Shown piece by piece: positions 15,483 through 21,301 of a stretch of 21,301 nucleotides of DNA. This DNA comes from CAYJEO01 sp044432805 (lineage in GTDB: Bacteria; Bacillota_I; Bacilli_A; RF39; UBA660). The notes beneath the pieces are model-generated. The model worked only from the letters and a program-made list of their open reading frames with translations, did no database searches and had not been told where the DNA came from. The stretch covers positions 1 to 21,301 of the forward strand of contig JAWXUI010000017.1 in assembly GCA_044432805.1 (NCBI GenBank), written 5' to 3'. The number at the start of each line of letters is the position of its first letter. Position 1 is the stretch's first letter. The position numbers were made by a program, and so were the translations under genes.

Positions 15483-16360
15483 AATCAGGTTTTGTCGCGT
15501 TAGTTGGGCGTCCAAATGTTGGAAAGTCAACTTTAGTAAATAGTATTATTGGAAGAAAAGTTGCAATCACTTCTTCTAAACCACAAACAACAAGAAATAT
15601 AATACAAGGTGTTTATAATGAAGATGATACACAAATTGTTTTTGTTGATACACCAGGTATCCATAAACCAAATCACAAATTAGGTAAATATTTAAATAGA
15701 CAAGCTTATTATTCTATAGATGATGTTGATGTTGTTTTATTTTTAGTTGATGCTAGTGGTTTAGGCGGTGGAGATAAATATGTTATAGAAAAGTTTAAAG
15801 AATTAAATAAACCAGTTATTTTAGTTATTAATAAAGTTGATAAGTTGAATAATGAAGAGATTATGCAAAAAATAATTGACTATAAGGATTTATATGATTT
15901 TGCAGAAATTGTTCCGCTTTCGGCTTTGAGAGGTAAAAATACAGATACTTTGTTAAAGGTATTAAAAAATTATTTACCAGACAATGTTAAATATTACGAT
16001 GAATCGACAATTACTAATAAACCAGTAGAGTTTGTAATTGCCGAATATATAAGAGAAAAAGTTTTTAATTTGACTGGTGAAGAAGTTCCACATTCAATTA
16101 CTTGTGTTATTGATTCTATTGAATATAGCAAGACTAGTTATAAGATAAATGCAAGTATTATAGTTGATAGAGATTCTTTAAAGAAAATTATTATAGGTGC
16201 TAGAGGTTCTAAAATAAAAGAAATAGGAACTTTAGCGAGAACTGATATTGAGGATTTGCTTGGTAAAAAAGTCTATTTAGAATTGTTTGTAAAGACAATA
16301 AAAAAATGGAGAGATAAAGAAAAATATTTGTCAGAATTTGGTTTTAATGATTTTGAATAA
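15479..16360 (+). CDS. era: GTPase Era
   Basis: Era is an essential GTPase that binds the 3' end of 16S rRNA and assists 30S assembly. G1 GRPNVGKST (10-18), the switch region TTRN, G3 DTPGIHKP (about 59-66), G4 NKVD (about 120-123) and G5 SAL (about 144) are all present. The C-terminal KH domain (about 200-290) contains the IIIGARGSKIKEIGT loop (GxxG-type). The length of 293 residues is normal. It overlaps cdd by four bases and is followed by yqzL and recO. Confidence 0.98.
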   Translation: MKSGFVALVGRPNVGKSTLVNSIIGRKVAITSSKPQTTRNIIQGVYNEDDTQIVFVDTPGIHKPNHKLGKYLNRQAYYSIDDVDVVLFLVDASGLGGGDKYVIEKFKELNKPVILVINKVDKLNNEEIMQKIIDYKDLYDFAEIVPLSALRGKNTDTLLKVLKNYLPDNVKYYDESTITNKPVEFVIAEYIREKVFNLTGEEVPHSITCVIDSIEYSKTSYKINASIIVDRDSLKKIIIGARGSKIKEIGTLARTDIEDLLGKKVYLELFVKTIKKWRDKEKYLSEFGFNDFE

Positions 16361-16397
16361 AAAACAAATATAATTACATTATATAGTAGGTGATTAT

Positions 16398-16484
16398 ATG
16401 AAAAATTTATTATGGGATTTATTTAAGAAAACAGGAAAAATTGAATATTATCTTAAATATAAAGATATAGATAAGGAAGATTAG
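16398..16484 (+). CDS. yqzL: YqzL-like small protein
   Basis: A 28-residue ORF, short enough to be missed by gene finders. It reads MKNLLWDLFKKTGKIEYYLK and ends in KYKDIDKED. This matches the YqzL family core (W-x-x-F-x-x-T-G-x-I-x-x-Y-L-x-Y-K), and its place between era and recO is exactly where Bacillus yqzL lies. AGGTGAT at 16388-16394 is a good ribosome site, and the stop abuts the recO ATG (TAGATG). It is shorter than the Bacillus protein (about 47 residues), lacking the acidic tail. Function is unknown. Confidence 0.8.
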   Translation: MKNLLWDLFKKTGKIEYYLKYKDIDKED

Positions 16485-17219
16485 ATGCTTTTAGAAGTAG
16501 ATGGAATTATAATAAAAGAAAAAAACTATGGGGAAACTAGTAAAATTGTTGATATTATAACTTCTGATTATGGAGTTATTAGTTGTTTAGCTAAAGGTGC
16601 TAGAACAATAAAAAGTAGTATTAGAAGTGTTACTGGGAAAATGACTTATGGAAAGTTTATTATTTATTATAAAAAAGATAAATTGTCTACTTTTAAAAGC
16701 TGTGATGTTTATAATCATTTTAAAAATATAAATAAAGATATAGAAAAAATCAGCTATGCTTCTTATTTATTAGAATTAACACAACAAGTTGTTAAACAAA
16801 CAAATGCAAATTTGTTAAACTTATTAATTGATACTTTAGTTAAAATAGATGAAGGTTTTAATCCTTTAATATTAACTAATATTATTGAATTAAAATATTT
16901 AGATTATTTAGGTGTTATGCCCTCTATTGATTCTTGTTGTGTGTGTGGTAATAAAACTAATATAGTTACGCTATCTTCTTTAAAAGGTGGTTTAGTGTGT
17001 GATAGTTGTAGAACTAAAGAATTTATTGTTGATAAAAAAACGATAAAACTTATTAGGTTATTTTATTACGTTGATATTTCAAAAATAGAAAAGTTAGATA
17101 TAAATGAAAAGTTGATAAAAGAAATTAATTTTTTTATTGATAATTATTATGATGATTATACAGGTCTTTATTTAAAGAGTAAAAATTTTATTAAACAATT
17201 AAATCAATTAAAGATTTAG
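16485..17219 (+). CDS. recO: DNA repair protein RecO
   Basis: RecO helps load RecA on SSB-coated DNA with RecR. The 244-residue protein starts with the OB-fold (VDGIIIKEKNYGETSKIVDIITSDYGVISCLAKGAR), then the helical part, and a zinc site with CVC near 152-154 and CDSC at 172-175. The ATG follows the yqzL stop directly. The last 13 codons and the stop belong to a 51-bp sequence that is repeated exactly 1,645 bases downstream, after the pilin-like gene. The coding end is also the left arm of the terminator. Confidence 0.95.
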   Translation: MLLEVDGIIIKEKNYGETSKIVDIITSDYGVISCLAKGARTIKSSIRSVTGKMTYGKFIIYYKKDKLSTFKSCDVYNHFKNINKDIEKISYASYLLELTQQVVKQTNANLLNLLIDTLVKIDEGFNPLILTNIIELKYLDYLGVMPSIDSCCVCGNKTNIVTLSSLKGGLVCDSCRTKEFIVDKKTIKLIRLFYYVDISKIEKLDINEKLIKEINFFIDNYYDDYTGLYLKSKNFIKQLNQLKI

Positions 17220-17228
17220 TTGTTTTTT
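17178..17228 (+). repeat. 51-bp perfect direct repeat, copy 1 (3' end of recO)
   Basis: This copy covers the last 13 codons and stop of recO plus the T-rich tail of its terminator. It is identical base for base to 18823-18873. The ten bases to its left are also similar (8 of 10) between copies. Together the copies bracket the prepilin-like gene. Confidence 0.97.
17194..17228 (+). terminator. Terminator at the end of recO
   Basis: AACAATTAAATC pairs with GATTTAGTTGTT (17194-17205 with 17213-17224), with one G-T pair and a seven-base loop, followed by a short T run. The left arm is inside the recO coding sequence. Confidence 0.75.
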
Positions 17229-17237
17229 AATATTATA

Positions 17238-17266
17238 TTGACAAAAAAATAATATTAATATACTAT
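17238..17266 (+). promoter_or_regulatory. Promoter of the prepilin-like gene
   Basis: A consensus TTGACA (17238-17243) and TACTAT (17261-17266) are separated by 17 bases and start ten bases after the repeat. The untranslated leader contains ATAGGGG twice, the second being the Shine-Dalgarno region (AGGGGAG, 17303-17309). Confidence 0.7.
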
Positions 17267-17314
17267 TGAATCATATAGAATAGGGGTATTTTATAAAAGG
17301 ATAGGGGAGTAAAA

Positions 17315-18820
17315 ATGAAAAAAGGATTCACCTTAATAGAATTACTTGCAGTATTAGTTATTTTAGTTGTTATAGCAGCAATAGCAACACCCATAGTAAT
17401 GGGTATAATAAATGATTCAAAAACATCATCAGATATATCAACAGTAAATAATATGTTAGATACAGCTGAACATGTGTATGCACAGGCATATCTAAGTGGA
17501 GAAATAGATGATTTAATAGGTGAAAATTTATTAGAATTTGAAATTTTCAAAATGGACAATGAACCAGAAAACGGAAGTGTTTCATTTGATTCTACTGGAA
17601 ACACAACAGTTGTATTATATAATAATGGCAATTGTTATGTAAAAAAACCAGGAGTTGATATAACTTATGGCGAATCTACATTGGAAGAATGTAGTGTAGA
17701 TTTTGTAGGTGATTCTAGTGGAAATGGTGGTTCTGAAAGTACAAATTCAGTGGCAAATGCACCAGTACTAGGAGATTTAATCCCAGTAACTATCGCAGCT
17801 AATGGAACCGTTACTGTAGTAGAACCATCAACAAAGTGGTATGATTATGATAACCAAGAGTGGGCCAATGCTATTGTATTAAGTAGTGGAACAGCTTCAA
17901 CAGGAGATACATTTTCATTAAATGATTCTGGAACATATGATAATATAGATGCGCTTTTTGTATGGATTCCAAGGTATGAGTATCAGATACCAACAGTAAC
18001 AGATACAGAAAATCCACCGTCAATAAATATAAATTTTGTTTCAAGTTCAACAACAAATGCATCACAAGATTATATAATGCATCCAGCATTTACATTTGGG
18101 GAAGCTGAATTAGACGGAATATGGGTAGGAAAGTTTGAGGTTACAGGAACAATTGCAACTCTAACTACATTACCTAATGTGTCATCTTTAAGAGATACAA
18201 TAGTATCAGATTTTTATGACACTATTTTAAATTTTAGTAAAGATCATAATTTATCAAATGATAGTCATCTGTTAAAAAATATAGAATGGGGAGCAGTCGC
18301 ATATCTATCTCACTCAGCATATGGTAATACCGGAGAAATTTATATAAATAACAATTCGTCATATATAACTGGATGTGGTGGAGATACCGCATCAGAATCT
18401 GAGAGTACATCTTGTAAAAACGCATATGGAAGTAAAAATGATAACATTTATAATCAAAGCACAACAGGAAATATAAGTGGAATTTTTGATATGTCAGGAG
18501 GAGCATCTGAATATGTAATGGGAAATTCTAACTATACAACAAAAAATTCTGGGTTTGCAGATTTAAGTTCCTTGGATTCAAAATACATAGACATTTATAC
18601 AACAGAAAGTGCTTCAACCGCATATATAGAAGGTGATGCAACATATGAAACATTTAGTTGGTATTCAGATTACCCAGCGTTTATCTATTGGTTTGACCCT
18701 TGGTGCTCTCGTGGATATAGCTACAACGGCATTTCTTATGCAGGAATTTTCATGTACGGACGCGTAGGTGGTGGTGGATACGGCAGCGTCTCGTCTCGTA
18801 TGGTGTTTGTAAATAGTTAA
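17315..18820 (+). CDS. Large prepilin-like protein with FGE/C-type-lectin-like C-terminal domain
   Basis: A 501-residue protein. The N-terminus KKG|FTLIELLAVLVILVVIAA is a type IV prepilin signal, with predicted cleavage after G4 and a hydrophobic helix (5-28), so it should be exported and assembled as, or with, a pilus. Residues 30-130 look like a pilin globular part with two cysteines (107, 126). After a Ser/Gly linker, residues about 170-501 resemble the formylglycine-generating-enzyme/C-type-lectin fold: GIWVGKFEVTG (269-279), KNIEWGAVAYLSHSAYG (321-337), GIFDMSGGASEYVMGN (389-404) and PWCSRGY...AGIF...SSRMVF (462-498). It is far larger than ordinary pilins. The last ~36 codons are about 50% GC and A-poor. 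A Shine-Dalgarno site and its own promoter lie upstream, and a copied recO terminator lies downstream. No pilus assembly or peptidase genes are nearby. Surface adhesion or ligand binding is inference. Confidence 0.82.
   Translation: MKKGFTLIELLAVLVILVVIAAIATPIVMGIINDSKTSSDISTVNNMLDTAEHVYAQAYLSGEIDDLIGENLLEFEIFKMDNEPENGSVSFDSTGNTTVVLYNNGNCYVKKPGVDITYGESTLEECSVDFVGDSSGNGGSESTNSVANAPVLGDLIPVTIAANGTVTVVEPSTKWYDYDNQEWANAIVLSSGTASTGDTFSLNDSGTYDNIDALFVWIPRYEYQIPTVTDTENPPSININFVSSSTTNASQDYIMHPAFTFGEAELDGIWVGKFEVTGTIATLTTLPNVSSLRDTIVSDFYDTILNFSKDHNLSNDSHLLKNIEWGAVAYLSHSAYGNTGEIYINNNSSYITGCGGDTASESESTSCKNAYGSKNDNIYNQSTTGNISGIFDMSGGASEYVMGNSNYTTKNSGFADLSSLDSKYIDIYTTESASTAYIEGDATYETFSWYSDYPAFIYWFDPWCSRGYSYNGISYAGIFMYGRVGGGGYGSVSSRMVFVNS
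18701..18808 (+). other. GC-rich, A-poor C-terminal segment resembling a hypervariable (VR-like) region
   Basis: Codons 463-498 of the prepilin-like gene contain 54 G+C in 108 bases (50%) and 19 A (18%), against strongly AT- and A-rich DNA all around. C-ending codons (AGC, TAC, AAC, GGC, TTC, CGC, GTC), rare elsewhere in the window, are frequent. Eight consecutive codons (468-475) end in C or T. The location, the last strands of a C-type-lectin-like fold around RGY...AGIF...SSRMVF, is where diversity-generating retroelement targets vary. No template repeat or reverse transcriptase is in the window. Confidence 0.45.
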
Positions 18821-18822
18821 AA

Positions 18823-18873
18823 AGTAAAAATTTTATTAAACAATTAAATCAATTAAAGATTTAGTTGTTTTTT
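18823..18873 (+). repeat. 51-bp perfect direct repeat, copy 2 (copy of recO 3' end)
   Basis: Identical to 17178-17228. It starts two bases after the prepilin-like stop codon, so it is non-coding here but still carries the recO tail codons and its hairpin. The distance between copies is 1,645 bases. Confidence 0.97.
18839..18873 (+). terminator. Terminator after the prepilin-like gene (copied recO terminator)
   Basis: The same 12-bp hairpin and T run as after recO, supplied by repeat copy 2. It insulates the pilin-like gene from the downstream promoter, which begins two bases later. Confidence 0.7.
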
Positions 18874-18874
18874 G

Positions 18875-18903
18875 TTGACTTTTAATATTTATTTTGATAT
18901 AGT
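18875..18903 (+). promoter_or_regulatory. Promoter of the leader ORF and ABC exporter
   Basis: TTGACT (18875-18880) and TATAGT (18898-18903) are separated by 17 bases, directly after repeat copy 2. The inferred transcript has a leader of about 160 bases before the exporter start. Confidence 0.75.
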
Positions 18904-18936
18904 TGGGTTGAATTTAGAGAAAGGAGCAGGATTATT

Positions 18937-19002
18937 ATGGTTTCAAAAAATATAATTATTAAATTAAATAGTGGTTTTAAGGAAATATCCTGCTTGTTTT
19001 AG
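18937..19002 (+). CDS. Short leader ORF upstream of the ABC exporter (21 residues)
   Basis: The ORF MVSKNIIIKLNSGFKEISCL-F has AAAGGAG (18920-18926) ten bases upstream and its own promoter. It is too short for an ordinary protein and has no signal peptide. It spans the P1 right arm and the antiterminator left arm, and a terminator follows 20 bases after its stop, the arrangement expected of a regulatory leader peptide. In Bacillus the bmrCD ABC exporter is controlled by a translated leader, bmrB; the analogy is functional, not a sequence match that I can show. Confidence 0.55.
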   Translation: MVSKNIIIKLNSGFKEISCLF

Positions 19003-19021
19003 GCTTGATAGTTTTTAGTTT

Positions 19022-19050
19022 ACCACTATTTAGATAGTGGTTTTATTTTT
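19022..19050 (+). terminator. Leader terminator upstream of the ABC exporter
   Basis: An 8-bp perfect stem, ACCACTAT / ATAGTGGT, a four-base TTAG loop and a TTTATTTTT tail. It lies between the promoter and the ABC start codon, so it must be bypassed for the exporter to be expressed from 18875. Confidence 0.8.
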
Positions 19051-19069
19051 ATAAAGAAGGAGGAATTTT

Positions 19070-20803
19070 ATGACAAAAAAAGAAATGGGAAAATTATTAT
19101 GGAAATATTTAAAAGAAGATAAAATAAAATTATATGTTTACATTTTTCTAGTATTAACATCTTATATACCGGTTATATTAACACCTTATTTTTGGGGGTC
19201 AGCGCTTGAATGTCTAATAGTAAAAGACACTTCATTATTTACTTTTTATTTAGTTTGTTGGAGTGCCACAGCGCTTATATTTAATACTATTTTTCAAATT
19301 CCAAGAAAGTTATTATATAATTATTTGGAATATAGATTTGCAAAAAATGTCAGTGTCGATTTATTTCAAAAAACACTTGACTTACCAGCTATTGCTTTTG
19401 AAGATTACGGGGTTGGAGAGTTTATTAATAGACTATACACAGATCCAGATAGAGTAATAGAGTTGTTATCAAAATTAATAACAATGATATGTAAAATATT
19501 TATTGTGTTTTTAGTAATAATAGTAAGTTTTAGTATGTCAATTGTTTTAGGAATTGAAATAATTATATTTTCAATTATCATGGGTGGAATTTCACGTAAA
19601 TTTTTCCCTAAAATAAAGAAAGTACAAGAAAAAATAAAAAAACAATCAGACGCATATGTTAAAGACTTAACTGAAAATATAACAGGAATAAGAGAAATAA
19701 AAGCTTTAGGAATAAAGAAAAATATTGCATCTAGAGTTAATTTAGGAATTGATGATTTATTTACAAATACAAAAAAAATAAATAGATACGAAACTTTTTA
19801 CTATAGTGCTAATAATTGTTGCTATTACATTTTACAATTTATTATATTATTAACATGTGCTTATTTATTTATTGAAGGAAAAACAACTTATAGTGCATTT
19901 ATAATGTTAAGTGCTTATATATGGAGAATTGATGACGTTGTTGAATCAATAAGTGACTTTGGAGTAAATTATAACAAAGTAGCTGTATCTTTAAAAAGAA
20001 TTAATGAATTATTAAATAATAAATTATATAAAGATGAATACTTTGGAACAAAAGAAAATATAAATAAAAATGGAAAAATAGAATTTAAAAATGTTTTGTT
20101 TAAATATAGAAATGAAGAAGATGAAACACTAAAAGGATTATCTTTAACATTAAATCCAAATAAAAAAATTGCAATTGTTGGAAGAAGTGGAAATGGGAAA
20201 AGTACAATATTTAATTTATTACTACGTTATTTTAATAAAAATAGTGGAGAAATATTATTAGATGGTATACCAATAGAAGAATTAAGTGAGGAATCATTAA
20301 GAAGTCAAATATCTATTATAAGACAATCTCCATTTTTATTTAATCTAACATTATTTGAAAACTTTAAAATGATTAAAGAAGATGTAACATTAGAAGAAGT
20401 AAGGGAAGTTTGTAAAAAAGCCTATATTGATGAATATATAATGACTTTACCAAAAAAATATGACACTGTTATAGGTGAAGGTGGAGTTAATTTATCAGGA
20501 GGACAAAAGCAAAGAGTTGCAATAGCAAGAACTTTGTTATTAAATACTAATATAATTTTATTTGATGAAGCAACAAGTGCTTTAGATAATGAATCACAAG
20601 AATACATAAAACAAACAATAGATGATCTTGTAGTGGATCATACAATCATAATAGTCGCACATAGGTTATCTACAATAGTAGATGCAGATGTAATTCATAT
20701 AATTGAAAAAGGTAAGTTAGCAGGTTCTGGAAAACACGAAGAATTATTAAAAACAAATAAAACATATCAAAAATTATATAATATCGAATCACTAAATTCA
20801 TAA
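19070..20803 (+). CDS. ABC exporter, fused permease and ATPase half-transporter
   Basis: A 577-residue ABCB-type half-transporter. An N-terminal six-helix transmembrane domain (about 18-320, with helices near 20-40, 55-75, 137-160, 158-176, 245-268 and 275-290) is followed by a nucleotide-binding domain. The latter has Walker A GRSGNGKST (371-379), a Q-loop near Q419, the signature LSGGQ (475-479), Walker B IILFDE (495-500), the D-loop SALD and H-loop H531. It should act as a dimer exporting an unknown compound (peptide, lipid or drug). AAGGAGG lies six bases before the ATG. No partner half-transporter is adjacent, so a homodimer is likely. The leader upstream suggests induction by something that stalls translation. 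Confidence 0.92.
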   Translation: MTKKEMGKLLWKYLKEDKIKLYVYIFLVLTSYIPVILTPYFWGSALECLIVKDTSLFTFYLVCWSATALIFNTIFQIPRKLLYNYLEYRFAKNVSVDLFQKTLDLPAIAFEDYGVGEFINRLYTDPDRVIELLSKLITMICKIFIVFLVIIVSFSMSIVLGIEIIIFSIIMGGISRKFFPKIKKVQEKIKKQSDAYVKDLTENITGIREIKALGIKKNIASRVNLGIDDLFTNTKKINRYETFYYSANNCCYYILQFIILLTCAYLFIEGKTTYSAFIMLSAYIWRIDDVVESISDFGVNYNKVAVSLKRINELLNNKLYKDEYFGTKENINKNGKIEFKNVLFKYRNEEDETLKGLSLTLNPNKKIAIVGRSGNGKSTIFNLLLRYFNKNSGEILLDGIPIEELSEESLRSQISIIRQSPFLFNLTLFENFKMIKEDVTLEEVREVCKKAYIDEYIMTLPKKYDTVIGEGGVNLSGGQKQRVAIARTLLLNTNIILFDEATSALDNESQEYIKQTIDDLVVDHTIIIVAHRLSTIVDADVIHIIEKGKLAGSGKHEELLKTNKTYQKLYNIESLNS

Positions 20804-20830
20804 GCATATACAAAAGTATATGCTTTTATT
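20802..20830 (+). terminator. Terminator after the ABC exporter
   Basis: AAGCATATAC / GTATATGCTT (20802-20811 and 20816-20825), a perfect 10-bp stem with an AAAA loop followed by T-rich sequence. It overlaps the stop codon. Confidence 0.85.
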
Positions 20831-20878
20831 TATATCTTTTTTTATAAAATAAATATATAATATTATTAGGTGATAATA

Positions 20879-21280
20879 ATGATAAAAAAAATAATAATGG
20901 ATTTAGATAATACTTTATTTGATACTAAAACATCAGCTGTTTTAGCTTATGATAAGTTTTTAAAAAAATACAATTATGAAATTGACTCCTTAATGCTTTA
21001 TAAAACTTTAGGTAAATTTGATTATTCTAAAGAAAGTCTTTTCGATTATTTAAAAAAAATATTAAACGATTTTAACATAGAAAAATATAATGATTTCAAA
21101 AAAATGTATATTGAAGAAGTTGGATTAATTGATTCAAAGACAAAAGAAACACTTGCTTATTTAAAAGAAAAATATGAATTGATTGTATTTTCTAATTGGG
21201 TATATGATTTACAATATGCAATATTAGAAAAAGAAGATTTAATTAAATATTTTAAACATATATTTACTTCTGATAAATAG
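20879..21280 (+). CDS. HAD-family hydrolase, N-terminal part, probably frameshifted at its end
   Basis: The haloacid dehalogenase fold is clear: motif I D8-L-D-N-T-L-F-D (nucleophile and acid/base), an alpha-helical cap (about 15-90), and motif II in LIVFSNW with S105. The reading stops after 133 residues at HIFTSDK, just where family members continue into motif III and motif IV. One frame over, the bases after AAA read IGIKEDKN, the normal family continuation, as if one A were lost in GATAAATAGGG at 21272-21282. Either the gene is broken or the sequence has a one-base error; the rest lies outside the window. The start is ATG 20879, with AGGTGAT at 20868-20874; the GTG at 20870 lies inside that ribosome site. 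Confidence 0.8.
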   Translation: MIKKIIMDLDNTLFDTKTSAVLAYDKFLKKYNYEIDSLMLYKTLGKFDYSKESLFDYLKKILNDFNIEKYNDFKKMYIEEVGLIDSKTKETLAYLKEKYELIVFSNWVYDLQYAILEKEDLIKYFKHIFTSDK

Positions 21281-21301
21281 GGATAAAAGAAGATAAAAAT
21301 A

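Larger units (their letters stand above)
18925..19050 (+). promoter_or_regulatory. Candidate leader-peptide attenuator with competing hairpins
   Basis: Three pairings can be drawn. P1: AGCAGGAT (18925-18932, at the leader ribosome site) with ATCCTGCT (18987-18994). P2, antiterminator: AAATAGTGGT (18966-18975) with ACCACTATTT (19022-19031), ten perfect pairs extendable by one. T, terminator: ACCACTAT (19022-19029) with ATAGTGGT (19034-19041) plus a T run. P2 and T share an arm and exclude each other; P1 and P2 cross and would compete. A ribosome held early in the leader ORF would block P1 and favour P2, allowing read-through into the exporter. Confidence 0.55.

Noticed and set aside
17263..18506. 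Minus-strand and alternative-frame ORFs within the pilin-like gene
   Set aside because: They have no ribosome sites or recognisable domains and are shadows of the real frame.
1..21301. DGR template repeat, reverse transcriptase, CRISPR array, tRNA, rRNA or integrase inside the window
   Set aside because: Reading through all intergenic regions, I found no second copy of the GC-rich segment, no RT or integrase motifs, no spaced repeats and no RNA gene signatures.
1..21301. Use of TGA as tryptophan (mycoplasma code), suggested by the AT-rich genome
   Set aside because: TGA ends several genes exactly at overlaps with the next start (1969, 3285, 15102, 15479), and Trp is always TGG in conserved positions.

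Overview
The window is about 21.3 kb of very AT-rich DNA with dense, short-spaced, mostly plus-strand genes. Shine-Dalgarno sites are strong (AAGGAGG, AGGTGAT types) and Trp is encoded by TGG. TGA is a normal stop: several ATGA stop/start overlaps depend on it, so the mycoplasma code is not in use. Gene content (RNase J, YqfC/YqfD, YqzL next to RecO, DUF1003, RuvAB without RuvC) points to Bacillota. The extreme AT bias, small gene sizes and prepilin-like/FGE-like protein suggest an uncultured, probably gut-associated Bacilli lineage (RF39/Erysipelotrichales-like). The lineage is inference. A 100-N run at 11879-11978 shows this is a draft scaffold, probably metagenomic.

Layout. (1) 1-3749: 3' end of priA, fmt, three unrecognised genes (one membrane-anchored, one soluble, one small membrane protein) and a DUF1003 membrane protein, tightly coupled and closed by a bidirectional terminator. 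(2) 3797-5137, minus strand: a beta-lactamase-fold serine hydrolase, divergent from ruvA. (3) 5196-6819: ruvA-ruvB behind an extended -10 promoter whose -35/spacer carries a perfect 16-bp palindrome resembling a LexA box. (4) 6819-8779: queA-miaA (tRNA modification), convergent with rnjA (minus strand); both 3' ends lie in one hairpin. (5) 10544-12242: an HD-domain protein with a LysM-like insertion, followed by an orphan mraZ interrupted by the gap. (6) 12274-17228: a conserved Bacillota block yqfC-yqfD-(VanZ-like)-ybeY-dgkA-cdd-era-yqzL-recO, in which a VanZ-like gene occupies the usual phoH/yqfF place. (7) 17229-18873: a single-gene cassette encoding a 501-residue prepilin-like protein, flanked by a perfect 51-bp direct repeat copied from the 3' end of recO. 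(8) 18875-20830: promoter, a 21-codon leader ORF, mutually exclusive hairpins and an ABC exporter. (9) 20879-end: a HAD hydrolase that appears frameshifted near the window edge.

Most genes are housekeeping: replication restart and recombination (priA, ruvAB, recO), translation initiation and tRNA/rRNA maturation (fmt, queA, miaA, ybeY, era), and RNA decay (rnjA). The most unusual part is 17.2-19.1 kb. There the pilin-like gene ends in an abruptly GC-rich, A-poor segment shaped like the variable region of a diversity-generating retroelement target, inside what looks like a removable cassette. Next to it the ABC exporter carries the architecture of a leader-peptide attenuator. No reverse transcriptase, template repeat, integrase, tRNA, rRNA or CRISPR array is visible in the window.
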